NCBI RefSeq assembly: GCF_000949425.1
Contig: NZ_CP010976.1
Location: 4,092,001-4,156,000, forward strand
Reading direction: 5' to 3'
DNA: 64,000 nt
Source: Paenibacillus sp. IHBB 10380
GTDB taxonomy: Bacteria; Bacillota; Bacilli; Paenibacillales; Paenibacillaceae
The stretch's first letter is position 1; each line of letters opens with the position of its first letter. A model generated the notes under the pieces. It was not told where the DNA came from and did not search any database. It was given only the letters and a program-made list of their open reading frames with translations. Made by a program: the position numbers and the translations under genes. This document shows, piece after piece, positions 9,837 through 18,462 of the stretch.

Positions 9837-10373
9837 TTAAAAAGCAGATTCATCGAAAAAATCTACACCTTCTATTGTTTCCGAAATAGGATCCTTATAC
9901 ACTTTAATTGCACTTGTACCTCTACTATATCCATATCCATCCTCTGCATTAAATTGGGGTTCTCCCAATGCTTCACGGATTCGATTATGACTAAGCTCTA
10001 TTACCTGTCCGTTAACTTCCATCATTCCTGCAGAAGAATTGATATGTACATAATCTACAATGCCATGGCAAATCCCTATGGTGGAATCAGCATATCGGTA
10101 TTCGTCACAATCCAACATTGAAATATAAGTGACTTCTAAGGGTTCCCCCTTCTTAGAGATCACATCTTCCTCTTCATCCCAAAGTGAGATTCCATTCATC
10201 TTATCAAAGGTATCCAATGATTCGGGGATCATAGAGTCTGTAATGGTTGGAGATACATTCCATGTGGCATGATTAATTGTTGGGGAAGCTACTTCGCTAA
10301 CAAGAACAGACTCTACAGGTGAACCAGACACGAGGGGTAGTATACCTAACATAAGCACAATAACCTTCAACAT
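9837..10373 (-). CDS. Exported protein of unknown function
   Basis: A 178-residue protein with a signal peptide of about 18 residues (MLKVIVLMLGILPLVSGSP). I do not recognise the family. The mature part carries MNGISLWDEEEDVISKKGEP and a later IREALGEPQFNAEDGYGY; both look like the small repeats of SmpA/OmlA- or YycI-like beta domains that start with a helix and a G(E/K)P turn. ATG 10373 is behind AAGGGTGAG; the open frame reaches 10415 but has no ribosome site there. The next gene upstream (10430) is on the same strand, so the two are probably co-transcribed. Confidence 0.6.
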   Translation of the reverse strand: MLKVIVLMLGILPLVSGSPVESVLVSEVASPTINHATWNVSPTITDSMIPESLDTFDKMNGISLWDEEEDVISKKGEPLEVTYISMLDCDEYRYADSTIGICHGIVDYVHINSSAGMMEVNGQVIELSHNRIREALGEPQFNAEDGYGYSRGTSAIKVYKDPISETIEGVDFFDESAF

Positions 10374-10429
10374 GATTCTCACCCTTTCTGCAAACTCGTG
10401 GTGAGCAGACTTCAACGGCTAAATTCGTT

Positions 10430-10930
10430 TTAATGTCGGAACTTCTTCCATACTTCAGCGGCCACATCAACATATTTAACCCAGCTCGGAGCAGGCTTAG
10501 TTGCCCCTGTACTATTATTGACCGTAGCATAAGATTGAACTGTACGTTGTTCAGCTGAACTTGCAGCAGACTCGTGTGATGGTTGTGGAGCAGATACATG
10601 GCGCTTATTACTCTTCATTTTATCTATGAGTGTCGTGGATACTTGTTTTGCAGCTAAAGTTACCTCACTTAGCACTTCACCAATATTCTGTACAGAATCC
10701 ATTACAGGATCAATTTGTTTCATCTTGGCTTGAACATCGACTGTAATATCATTAGCGTGTCTTATCGTTTGTTTAACCTCATAGCTCAGTTCATCAATCG
10801 TTTTCTGTACCTCTTGTAACGTTTGGGTTGTTTTGTCTAGCGACTGAGTAGCCGCTCGTAATGTCTTAATTAAGAAAATAACGAGTACTGCAAACGCAAC
10901 TGCTATAAGAGCAACACTAATTTCAATCAT
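10430..10930 (-). CDS. DUF948-type membrane protein (YtxG-like stress protein)
   Basis: A 166-residue protein with one N-terminal membrane helix (IEISVALIAVAFAVLVIFLI) followed by a long amphipathic coiled coil (about 25-100) and a low-complexity tail rich in Ser, Ala and Pro. This is the layout of DUF948/YtxG proteins, which in Bacillus are SigB-controlled stress proteins. ATG 10930 follows GAAGGAGAG; an upstream in-frame ATG at 10954 would overlap that site. A well-matched SigB-type promoter lies at 10973-10998, so this is probably a stress-regulon gene. Confidence 0.72.
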   Translation of the reverse strand: MIEISVALIAVAFAVLVIFLIKTLRAATQSLDKTTQTLQEVQKTIDELSYEVKQTIRHANDITVDVQAKMKQIDPVMDSVQNIGEVLSEVTLAAKQVSTTLIDKMKSNKRHVSAPQPSHESAASSAEQRTVQSYATVNNSTGATKPAPSWVKYVDVAAEVWKKFRH

Positions 10931-10972
10931 TCTTATCTCTCCTTCAAATTTCATAATGTTTGTTGTCAGTTA

Positions 10973-10998
10973 GTACCCTTTCATTATAGGGGCGAAAC
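10973..10998 (-). promoter_or_regulatory. Candidate SigB-dependent promoter of the DUF948 gene
   Basis: On the minus strand, GTTTCG is followed by 14 bases and GGGTAC, against the consensus GTTTAA-N12-15-GGGTAT. It lies about 45 bases before the preferred start of the DUF948 gene. It is the best SigB-type match I found in the window. Confidence 0.65.
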
Positions 10999-11201
10999 AA
11001 CCGTTACTCCAAGGGAAAGTTGTCTCCATATAGTGAACAATGACAGAATGTTTCATCTTTTGGGTACTCGGTTAATTAGCAACTACAAGGGAGCAACGTC
11101 ATATAATCTTCTTTAACTCTTCTCCCCCTATGCTTATGAAAGTATGGGATAAAATATCCTTTACACATCATCACAAATTAAAGAAAGTAAGGTGAACAAT
11201 T

Positions 11202-11366
11202 ATGTTGAAATGGTCTGTTATACTTTTAATCGTTGCTGTCATCGCAGGAATCTTTGGTTTCTTCAGCATCGTTGCGGCAGCGACATCTATCGCGAAAATT
11301 CTCTTCTTCATATTCATCGTTCTGTTTATCATCTCGCTCTTTACAGGTCGTTCTAGAACCCCATAA
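11202..11366 (+). CDS. Small DUF1328-type membrane protein
   Basis: A 54-residue protein with two hydrophobic helices, beginning MLKWSVILLIVAVIAGIFGF and ending LFTGRSRTP. The short, Ala/Phe/Ile-rich two-helix layout and the N-terminal MLKW match the DUF1328/YtjA family of small membrane proteins of unknown function. AAAGAAAGTAAGGTG lies upstream of the ATG. It is convergent with the next gene, and a bidirectional terminator follows. Confidence 0.7.
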   Translation: MLKWSVILLIVAVIAGIFGFFSIVAAATSIAKILFFIFIVLFIISLFTGRSRTP

Positions 11367-11426
11367 CTTCAGCAAGAATGAATCATTATTATGTACATTA
11401 GAGAGATAACAAAAAGGTTAGAAGTA

Positions 11427-11474
11427 GACGAAACCCTAATTGCCTAGAAAGTATGAGGCACTTGGGGTTTCGTC
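11427..11474. terminator. Bidirectional terminator between convergent genes
   Basis: A hairpin with near-perfect arms (GACGAAACCC...GGGTTTCGTC) around a ten-base loop. It separates the small plus-strand membrane gene from the minus-strand gene at 11486, with T-rich sequence on the right. Confidence 0.75.
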
Positions 11475-11485
11475 TTTTCTTCGTC

Positions 11486-12082
11486 TTATTTATTATCTAA
11501 CCATTTTTTATCTAGCAGTAGTGAGGGAATCAACGACCAATCTATTTTGAAAGAAAGAAGTATGCCATCCGTTCTAAACTTGAGCTTATCAACCTCCACT
11601 AGATTAGGTAAATGATCTTTAAGAGCTATGTGAATAGGCGATAATGACATAGGTATACATGCGTCCGGAATTTTGATCTTTCTGATGGTCGTTGAACGAT
11701 AATATAGAATTAGTTCATTCCCTTCAGGCTCCATATGAAAGGTTATTGTTGCTCCAAAAGGAATCAACCCCCATTTTCCATTCAATGTCGCCGCCACTTC
11801 CTGTCCATTGAAATCAAAGTTGGCCCCGGTTATATCTACAGATTGTTTATGTTCGCCTACATATTCGATCAACTTTTTCTTAGCAAGATTATTGAGCTCG
11901 TCCCGGCTTAATTCAATCTCTGGTGTATGATTAGAAAGCATTTCCATGATCTTTTCTTTCAGGTCAATAGTGTCATAATTCAGATCTAATTCTTTATCTG
12001 GTGAAATGTACCATATAGCTCCAGCTATTAGTATTACTATGAGTATGAACATTATGAGAATAATACGTCTAATCACACGCAA
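11486..12082 (-). CDS. Single-pass membrane protein, YpmS/DUF2140-like
   Basis: A 198-residue protein with one N-terminal membrane helix (IILIMFILIVILIAGAIWYI) and an extracytoplasmic domain of alternating strands. It ends with a segment about the integrated ligand-type fold (KLKFRTDGILLSFKIDWSLI). The layout and length resemble the YpmS/DUF2140 family, whose function is unknown; the assignment is tentative. I chose the TTG at 12082 because AAGGAG lies nine bases upstream. An ATG at 12124 is possible but has only AGG directly before it. Confidence 0.55.
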   Translation of the reverse strand: MRVIRRIILIMFILIVILIAGAIWYISPDKELDLNYDTIDLKEKIMEMLSNHTPEIELSRDELNNLAKKKLIEYVGEHKQSVDITGANFDFNGQEVAATLNGKWGLIPFGATITFHMEPEGNELILYYRSTTIRKIKIPDACIPMSLSPIHIALKDHLPNLVEVDKLKFRTDGILLSFKIDWSLIPSLLLDKKWLDNK

Positions 12083-12271
12083 ATCATCAGTCTCCTTCCG
12101 ACATAAATCGTATATATTCAACATCCTATCTTCAAATTATACGGTAAAAACAAGATATTGTCGTGTCATTAAAAATAAAGTCTTTGTTAAGTTGGTTCAA
12201 TTTCCCATTTTGAGTTTATTACTATACTGTACAGCAAGCAGTACTACATAGATTTGAGGAGGAGTAATAAT

Positions 12272-12655
12272 ATGAAAAAAATAATCACAGTAACAGCAGC
12301 ATTCGGTATCATGGCTTCCATGGCGACAAGCGCATTTGCCGCAGAAACAACAACGACTACGGGAACGACTACTACAACTACAGCAAATGGAGTGTCTACA
12401 ACAGTAAACGATAAAGACACTAATTTAATCATCAGTACACCAATCATTACTTCTGAGGACGTTGTAACTTTCCCTAAAGAACCTGTTCAATTGCTAAAAA
12501 CAACTTTCTTTTACAACGCCCCTAATGGCAAACGAGTGGGCGCACTTTCAGCACAAATAATAAGCACAACAGGAAATAAAGTAACCGGCATTGTTGCAGG
12601 AACTTGGGTCGAAGTTTACACATGGCTTGGAACATCATGGATTCTCGTAGACTAA
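12272..12655 (+). CDS. Secreted small SH3-like protein
   Basis: A 127-residue exported protein. The signal peptide is about 23 residues (MKKIITVTAAFGIMASMATS, then AFAAE with an AXA cleavage site). A threonine-rich linker follows, then a domain of about 70 residues (FFYNAPNGKRVGALSAQ ... GTWVEVYTWLGTSWI) that looks like a bacterial SH3-type fold. Such domains often bind cell wall. ATG 12272 is behind GAGGAGGAG; the open frame extends to a TTG at 12254, which is less likely. Confidence 0.65.
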   Translation: MKKIITVTAAFGIMASMATSAFAAETTTTTGTTTTTTANGVSTTVNDKDTNLIISTPIITSEDVVTFPKEPVQLLKTTFFYNAPNGKRVGALSAQIISTTGNKVTGIVAGTWVEVYTWLGTSWILVD

Positions 12656-12675
12656 TTCATGAATTCACATACCTT

Positions 12676-12708
12676 AAAAGAATTGGGATTTATTCCAGTT
12701 CTTTTTTT
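12676..12708 (+). terminator. Terminator of the secreted SH3-like gene
   Basis: AAAAGAA arms around TGGGATTTATTCCA, followed by a run of seven T on the plus strand. Confidence 0.7.
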
Positions 12709-12718
12709 GGCAAAAAAA

Positions 12719-12748
12719 GAAAGACAGTCTTCTCTCTCACTGTCTTTC
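12719..12748 (-). terminator. Terminator overlapping the end of the CDF gene
   Basis: GAAAGACAG arms around a twelve-base loop, followed on the minus strand by seven T. The stem includes the last codons and the stop of the cation transporter gene. Confidence 0.7.
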
Positions 12749-13636
12749 AACGGCCATCAACGTTTCATTCTTCGGTTCAATGTGAACCTGAACCTGCATA
12801 ATGTTGTAGTCTTTCTTCATTAGCTCTTCGATATCATCACAAATCTGATGTCCTTCTATAATTGTTAAATTCGCATCTACATCAATGACGACGTCAACTA
12901 ACACATAATTACCATGAACTCTTGCTTTAACATCCTTAATTCCCTCAACGCCAGGTATTCGAGAAATTGTACTACGCAAGTCCATTAATTGACTCTGATC
13001 AAAACCGTCCGTTAAGCTGTAAGTAGAATCCTTAAAAATATCCCAAGCCGTCTTACAAATAATGATACCTACGGCAAAGGCAGCTACAATATCAAGCCAT
13101 GGTAGTCCGAATTGAGCCCCAATAATTCCAACAGCTGCTCCTATACTAACAAGAGAATCTGACAAGTTATCTTTGGCTGCCGCCATGAGTGCTTTATTAT
13201 TAATTTGATTAGCTAGTTTACGATTAAATGCATATACGCCTAACATTCCTATTGCACAAATGATGGCTACACCTGCGGACCATAGATTAGGGGGTTCTGA
13301 TTTGCTCCCATTAAACAGTGTACGCGTGGTCTCCACTATAATTTGTATCCCGACCATTGCCATAATAAATGAAGCAATTAGTGCTGCAACCGTCTCCGCA
13401 CGGAAGTGGCCATAAGCATGATCTGAATCGGGCGGCTTTTGGGAAATACGCAAACCGATCAATACAGCTACAGAAGCTACGATATCTGTTAAGTTGTTAA
13501 AACCATCGGCCAATAACGCACTTGAAGCAAATAGATAACCACTCACCAATTTAAGCGCAGATAATAATAAATAGGCTACAATGCTAACCCAAGCCCCACG
13601 CTCTCCTTTGCGTATCTCTTCATATACATCCGCCAT
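12737..13636 (-). CDS. Cation diffusion facilitator (CDF) metal transporter
   Basis: A 299-residue CDF exporter, which expels divalent metals (Zn, Fe, Mn or Co) in exchange for protons. An N-terminal six-helix domain is visible with LLADGFNNLTDI and HAYGHFRAETVAALI (metal site Asp/His pairs) and a second DNLSDSL motif. A cytoplasmic ferredoxin-like dimerisation domain begins near residue 210 (GVEGIKDVKARVHGNYVLVD) and ends HIEPKNE. The length fits the MamB/YdfM group. Metal preference cannot be decided. Confidence 0.85.
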   Translation of the reverse strand: MADVYEEIRKGERGAWVSIVAYLLLSALKLVSGYLFASSALLADGFNNLTDIVASVAVLIGLRISQKPPDSDHAYGHFRAETVAALIASFIMAMVGIQIIVETTRTLFNGSKSEPPNLWSAGVAIICAIGMLGVYAFNRKLANQINNKALMAAAKDNLSDSLVSIGAAVGIIGAQFGLPWLDIVAAFAVGIIICKTAWDIFKDSTYSLTDGFDQSQLMDLRSTISRIPGVEGIKDVKARVHGNYVLVDVVIDVDANLTIIEGHQICDDIEELMKKDYNIMQVQVHIEPKNETLMAVERQ

Positions 13637-13825
13637 TGTTTATGCCACCCTTCTATTCAGAAGATTCCTAATTACATCATTACCTTATCCTAACAAACGT
13701 ATCCTTAGTGGGTCCATAGGAACAGCGTTCCATAAAGTAACGAAGAAATTGCCACGATGCCCCCTTGTAGGGTTATTTAAAAACGTTTAGAATGAGGACA
13801 GAACCCCGAAGGGAGGGTCTTACTT

Positions 13826-14011
13826 ATGACCGAAAAAAACAATGAAGTAAAAAAAGTTAATTTGGCTGACGCCATACGCCAAAAATTAGAACAGAAGAAA
13901 CAGCAATCCTTTACAGGTAGAAATGGTGGATTTCAACCTGACTCTGCTAAAACTCTAAAATCTCAAAACAACAAAAAACCAAATAATCAACGTCGCCGTA
14001 CAGGCGTGTAA
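13826..14011 (+). CDS. Small basic hydrophilic protein
   Basis: A 61-residue protein rich in Lys, Gln, Asn and Arg, with no membrane segment, predicted mostly helical at the start (VNLADAIRQKLEQKK) and disordered after that, ending NNQRRRTGV. AGGGAGGG at good spacing and a strong terminator downstream support a real gene. I do not recognise a family. The roughly 190 bases upstream hold no other gene. Confidence 0.6.
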   Translation: MTEKNNEVKKVNLADAIRQKLEQKKQQSFTGRNGGFQPDSAKTLKSQNNKKPNNQRRRTGV

Positions 14012-14034
14012 TTCCAACAGTTCATAACACAACA

Positions 14035-14072
14035 AAAAGAGGCTATTCCCCATTAATGGGATAGCCTCTTTT
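14035..14072 (+). terminator. Terminator of the small basic protein gene
   Basis: AAAAGAGGCTAT arms with GGG/CCC pairing around a CATTAAT loop and a T-rich tail. Confidence 0.8.
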
Positions 14073-14090
14073 GTATCTATTCAGTAGTTA

Positions 14091-14272
14091 GAGGTTGTTC
14101 AAAAAGTCATCTATTGATCACGAAGTAACTCTAGAAGAATATTCGGCATCGAATCTGAGTTCAACCCTTGAAGTCCGTTGCTCATGTAGGTTTGCCTACA
14201 CTCCGCTACTCCTTCTTCGGTCTGTACTCACCTTCTCGGTGCTGAATAGTCGACTTTTTGAACTCGCACTTA
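14091..14272. repeat. MITE-like repeat with terminal inverted repeats
   Basis: A 182-base non-coding element. GTTCAAAAAGTC at 14097-14108 is a perfect inverted copy of GACTTTTTGAAC at 14252-14263, and similarity continues inward (CTATT..CACGA against CTATT..CACCGA). Partial copies occur at 21996-22040 and 33155-33196. It sits between a terminator and the stop of the ABC-F gene and codes for nothing. Confidence 0.7.
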
Positions 14273-14278
14273 TAGCTA

Positions 14279-15901
14279 TTATTCAGCTGGATACATTTTC
14301 TCACGAAGAGCTTTAACCTCTTCGTTGTCCAAGTACTCATCATAACTCATAGAGCGATCAATGATACCATTCGGCGTAATTTCGATAATCCGATTGGCAA
14401 TCGTTTGAATGAACTGATGGTCATGTGATGTGAATAAGATCGTACCATCAAAGTCCGTGAGACCATTATTAAGTGCAGTAATGGACTCCAAATCCAAATG
14501 GTTCGTCGGTTCATCGAATATAAGAACATTGGCACCGTTTAGCATCATCTTGGCTAGCATACAACGAACCTTCTCTCCACCAGAAAGCACACTTGCCTTC
14601 TTCAGAGCTTCTTCGCCTGCAAAGAGCATCCGTCCTAAGAATCCACGTAGGAACGTTTCATCTTGATCTTGGGAATACTGACGCAGCCAATCCACTAGGT
14701 TCATCTCTACGCCATCGAAATACTTAGAGTTGTCTATAGGGAAGTAAGCTTGGGTAGTCGTGATACCCCAAGTATATTCGCCTGAGTCAGCCGCTTGCTC
14801 ACCCATAAGAATGTCAAATAGAGTGGACTTAGGCAAACTATTTGGACCTACCAACGCGATCTTATCACCCTTATTGACTACAAAGTTCAGGTTATCAAGA
14901 ATAACTTCGCTATCAAAAGATTTATTAAGCCCGTCAATGGTAAGTAGTTGTTTACCCGCTTCACGTTCTGGCTTGAAATGTAAGAAAGGATATTTACGAC
15001 TAGATGGACGAATATCATCCAGCGTAATTTTATCTAATTGCTTCTTACGAGAAGTTGCTTGCTTGGACTTAGATGCATTAGCCGAGAAACGTTGAATAAA
15101 GGCTTGAAGTTCTTTAATCTTCTCATCCTTCTTCTTGTTAGAATCGCGTGCTAAACGCAAAGCAAGCTGGCTAGATTCATACCAGAAATCATAGTTACCA
15201 ACATATAACTGAATCTTTCCGAAATCAATGTCCGCAATATGCGTACAAACTTTGTTCAGGAAGTGACGGTCATGAGATACTACAATGACAGTGCCTTCAT
15301 AATCCATTAAGAAATTCTCTAACCAGCCAATCGATTCAAGGTCCAAGTGGTTGGTAGGCTCATCTAGTAGCAAGTTGTTCGGACGTCCGAACAACGCTTG
15401 TGCTAGCAATACCCGAACCTTCTCGTTACCACTAAGCTCTTCCATCTTCTTATCATGTAGCTCGCGATGAATACCTAGACCAATCAAGAGTGCTGCTGCA
15501 TCGGGTTCTGCATCCCAACCATTCAGTTCAGCAAATTCACCCTCCAACTCGCCTGCGCGAAGTCCGTCTTGTTCTGTGAAGTCGGATTTCGCATATAACG
15601 AATCCTTCTCCTTCATAATCTCATATAGACGAATATGTCCCATAATAACAACTTCTAAAACTGGGAATTCATCATACTCGAAATGGTTCTGCTTCAGAAC
15701 GGCCATACGTTCACCCGGTGTCATGTGAACATCACCTGAGTTAGCCTCAATTTCACCAGAGAGAATTTTTAGGAAAGTTGACTTACCTGCACCATTGGCT
15801 CCAATGAGACCATAACAATTGCCCGGATTAAATTTTATGTTTACATCTTCAAAAAGTGCGCGCTTTCCATAACGGAGTGTCACGCCGCTTGTACTGATCA
15901 T
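14279..15901 (-). CDS. ABC-F family ATPase (YkpA/YbiT-like)
   Basis: A 540-residue protein with two ABC nucleotide-binding domains and no membrane segments, which marks the ABC-F class acting on ribosomes. The first domain has Walker A GANGAGKST and DEPTNHLD; a charged linker follows (about 240-310); the second has DEPTNHLD and signature LSGGEKVR. Two sites deviate from the textbook: the second P-loop reads GPNSLPKST and the first signature reads LSGNEKVR. Similar changes are tolerated in the YkpA/YbiT subgroup. Roles range from translation factor to antibiotic protection; nothing here points to resistance. Confidence 0.85.
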   Translation of the reverse strand: MISTSGVTLRYGKRALFEDVNIKFNPGNCYGLIGANGAGKSTFLKILSGEIEANSGDVHMTPGERMAVLKQNHFEYDEFPVLEVVIMGHIRLYEIMKEKDSLYAKSDFTEQDGLRAGELEGEFAELNGWDAEPDAAALLIGLGIHRELHDKKMEELSGNEKVRVLLAQALFGRPNNLLLDEPTNHLDLESIGWLENFLMDYEGTVIVVSHDRHFLNKVCTHIADIDFGKIQLYVGNYDFWYESSQLALRLARDSNKKKDEKIKELQAFIQRFSANASKSKQATSRKKQLDKITLDDIRPSSRKYPFLHFKPEREAGKQLLTIDGLNKSFDSEVILDNLNFVVNKGDKIALVGPNSLPKSTLFDILMGEQAADSGEYTWGITTTQAYFPIDNSKYFDGVEMNLVDWLRQYSQDQDETFLRGFLGRMLFAGEEALKKASVLSGGEKVRCMLAKMMLNGANVLIFDEPTNHLDLESITALNNGLTDFDGTILFTSHDHQFIQTIANRIIEITPNGIIDRSMSYDEYLDNEEVKALREKMYPAE

Positions 15902-15987
15902 GAAGTATTACCAGTCCTTTCAAATTATACTTCTCCCATCATACCATAGATGACGCGCCTTTTCGAAGTGTAATCATTGAATTACAG

Positions 15988-16134
15988 TTAATTCCGCTTT
16001 CTTCCCTCAGGATGTATCTTTAGAGTCTGTCCACAGCTTAGGACTTGTACACGATGATCTGCTATCGCTAATCGCTCTCTTTCAGCCTTCATCCGATCTA
16101 ATGCTTCTCTTGCGGTGTCCTAGGATTTACTCAT
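15988..16134 (-). pseudogene. Small gene remnant with an early stop codon
   Basis: On the minus strand ATG-AGT-AAA-TCC-TAG is followed in the same frame by DTAREALDRMKAERER and about 28 more coding-like residues ending HPEGRKRN and a stop. The composition is charged and helical, unlike random intergenic sequence. No ribosome site precedes it and a hairpin lies directly upstream. It is most simply the tail of a decayed gene; it may also be chance. Confidence 0.35.
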
Positions 16135-16143
16135 TACTGTAGC

Positions 16144-16184
16144 AAAAGCAGCTCATCCTCTAACAAGGAACGAGCTGCTTTTTT
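16144..16184. terminator. Hairpin terminator after the first chemoreceptor gene
   Basis: AGCAGCTC and GAGCTGCT arms enclose a 17-base loop. The T-run is stronger on the plus strand (seven T) than on the minus strand (four T), so it may stop transcription both ways. Confidence 0.6.
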
Positions 16185-16240
16185 TAATCATCTGATCACT
16201 TTTACGATTACAGAGTACCTGTTTCGCTTCTTTGCCTTTA

Positions 16241-18286
16241 TTATACTTTAAATTGTCGTAAATACATTTGTAGATCTTCCGCCATTTTCGCCAACGACTG
16301 TGCCGAAGAGCTGACTTGCTCCATCGCAGCCAACTGTTCTTCGGTCGCCGCAGACACATCTTGCGTCCCCTCAGCCGATTTCTCCGCCACATTCGTAATA
16401 AAGTTTACTTGCTCGACAGCGTAATCGGTGCTCTTATTCATTTGCATCGAGTAAGCCGTAACCTCTTGAATTTGAGTTGTCACTTGCAGTACCGATTGCA
16501 TAATTTCATTAAAAGATGCGCCCGCTTGGTTAACAACATCGATACCTACGGCTACTTCGCGTGTGCCTTGCTCCATAGATTCGATGGCTACTGTCGTTTC
16601 ACTTTGAATCGCTACAATTAGCTCGGTAATTTGCTTGGTTGACTCTCCCGATTGCTCAGACAGTTTCCGCACTTCACCGGCTACTACAGCAAATCCTCGT
16701 CCATGTTCGCCTGCTCGAGCCGCTTCGATCGCTGCATTAAGAGCGAGTAAGTTCGTTTGCCCCGCAATATCAGACATTACCTTAACGATATTATCAATTG
16801 CAGCAGATCGTTGCCCTAGCCGCTTTATCGTTTCGTTAATGGAGTTTACCGTAACGTGAATAGATTGCATCTGATTCATAACCACTTGAATGGCCTGATT
16901 GCCGATATCGGCACTTTCGGATGCTGTCAAAGCAGAGTTGGCTACACTTTGCGCGTTAGTCGCAATTTGCTGTACGCCCTCTGCTACCTCCCGAATTGAG
17001 TGTACGCTCTCTTCAACGTTTTTCAGTTGCTTCTCCGTTCCGTCAGCCACATCTTGAATCGCCATCGCAATATGCTCGGTTGCCTTACTCGTATGCTCTG
17101 CGTTTGCAGACAGCTCCTCTGCGGACGTAGCCACGTCTTGGGCCGTTCGATTCACTTGCTGAATGAAGCCGCGCAGAGTCGTAATCATTGTATTGACGGC
17201 TCCTGTCAGCTTGCCAACTTCATCATGCGTTTTTACTTGCAACGCTTCTTGGCTTAGATCGCCCTTCGATACACGTTCAGCTGCGTTTGCTACCGCGACA
17301 ATTGGCCGCGTAATTTGTTGTGCAATAAAGATTGCAATGAAGATAACCGCTAAGCTTACAAGCAGAACAATTATCGTCACATTAGTTTTAATGGAAGAAA
17401 CTGCTGCTGTAATTGAGTCTTCCGGAATGTGCAAGTACAGGCTATAACCTGTCGTTGGCACAGGCGCGTATGCAACTGAATAATTTTTCCCTGCTTCATT
17501 ATATACATAGGAAGTCGATTTCGCTTTATCTCCAGCTAAGATATTAGCTAAGCCATTCGTCAACTTTGCTTCTTCAGCTGTTTTGCCGATCAGCTCTTTA
17601 TTCGGATGAAGCTGAATTTTGCCTTGGTTGTCCACAACAATCGGATAGCCAACGCCATTATCAATATACAAATCTTTTAAAATGTCAGACGTAAATCCTT
17701 CAAAGTTTACGAGTCCAGTCAGAACACCCTTGACACGATCACCAATCCCTATAACCGGAGCCGCCATAATAATGGAGCGTTGGCCCGTCGTCTTTGCTAG
17801 AATAACATCCGTGTACGTTACTTTTCCTTCCAATCCGTTTTTGAAAAATGGACGGCTCCCCAAGTCAATACCTACGCTTTTTTCAAATGTATCAGCTTTC
17901 ACAAGGCCGTCCGCACCAATAAAGGTGCTGCCGTCGTACTTGTCTGTTGTCTTTTTTAACGACTGTATATACTTCATCTTTTGTTCGTTATCGTCCGAAC
18001 GAATATCTGACGTTGTTGCCAGCAGCTGTATTTCAGACATGCGTTCCCGTAAGAACATATCCATCGTGTTGGCTTTACTCTGTACGAGGGAAACGTAGGA
18101 ATCATTTTGTTTCTCAATCAATTTAGTTGAAACCGTGTAGTAGACGTACAAGGAAGTTGAAATTAAAGGAATAAACGAAACGACCAAAAACCAAGCGATT
18201 AGCTTATTTTTTAACTTGCCTGTAAACAGATTACGTATCAGATCCTTAGCCTTGGAAGCCGAACTTTGTTCGACAGGTTCTTTCAT
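16241..18286 (-). CDS. Methyl-accepting chemotaxis protein with double-Cache sensor
   Basis: A 681-residue receptor. A membrane helix near 29-50 is followed by an extracellular sensor of dCache type (about 55-300; family motif around [15 protein letters not shown]), a second membrane helix (about 305-325), HAMP (about 325-380) and a long signalling coiled coil. The conserved hairpin tip reads [20 protein letters not shown]. It steers the CheA/CheW kinase in response to an outside ligand, probably an amino acid or similar small solute. There is no che gene nearby. By eye its coding sequence is richer in G and C than the second receptor at 46451. Confidence 0.88.
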   Translation of the reverse strand: MKEPVEQSSASKAKDLIRNLFTGKLKNKLIAWFLVVSFIPLISTSLYVYYTVSTKLIEKQNDSYVSLVQSKANTMDMFLRERMSEIQLLATTSDIRSDDNEQKMKYIQSLKKTTDKYDGSTFIGADGLVKADTFEKSVGIDLGSRPFFKNGLEGKVTYTDVILAKTTGQRSIIMAAPVIGIGDRVKGVLTGLVNFEGFTSDILKDLYIDNGVGYPIVVDNQGKIQLHPNKELIGKTAEEAKLTNGLANILAGDKAKSTSYVYNEAGKNYSVAYAPVPTTGYSLYLHIPEDSITAAVSSIKTNVTIIVLLVSLAVIFIAIFIAQQITRPIVAVANAAERVSKGDLSQEALQVKTHDEVGKLTGAVNTMITTLRGFIQQVNRTAQDVATSAEELSANAEHTSKATEHIAMAIQDVADGTEKQLKNVEESVHSIREVAEGVQQIATNAQSVANSALTASESADIGNQAIQVVMNQMQSIHVTVNSINETIKRLGQRSAAIDNIVKVMSDIAGQTNLLALNAAIEAARAGEHGRGFAVVAGEVRKLSEQSGESTKQITELIVAIQSETTVAIESMEQGTREVAVGIDVVNQAGASFNEIMQSVLQVTTQIQEVTAYSMQMNKSTDYAVEQVNFITNVAEKSAEGTQDVSAATEEQLAAMEQVSSSAQSLAKMAEDLQMYLRQFKV

Positions 18287-18462
18287 CTATTATTCCTCCA
18301 CCTTATCCATTGAAATCTCTAATTTAAGCTGTACGGCATGTGTTGTCGGAGGGTGTATGGGTGTCATGATGTCTCATATGCGTATATTTTAGAGGAGACA
18401 ACTAGGGAGGTCCGGAAATTTCCGAACTTTATCCCCGTTGTCGATTTCATTATTTTATAGGA
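18287..18462. other. Intergenic stretch between GGT and chemoreceptor genes
   Basis: A 176-base gap. It contains a small palindrome (CGGAAATTTCCG) about 40 bases past the stop of the gamma-glutamyltransferase gene, which may be its terminator, and the GGTGGAGGAA ribosome site of the chemoreceptor. No gene is seen. Confidence 0.4.

Noticed and set aside
11051..11067. GTTTCA and GGGTAC close together, like a SigB promoter
   Set aside because: The two elements are only about seven bases apart. SigB promoters need 12-15.
18300..18330. SigD-like TAAA...GGATAA before the chemoreceptor
   Set aside because: The spacing is 12 in place of about 15, the -10 is poor, and the site lies too close to the ribosome site.
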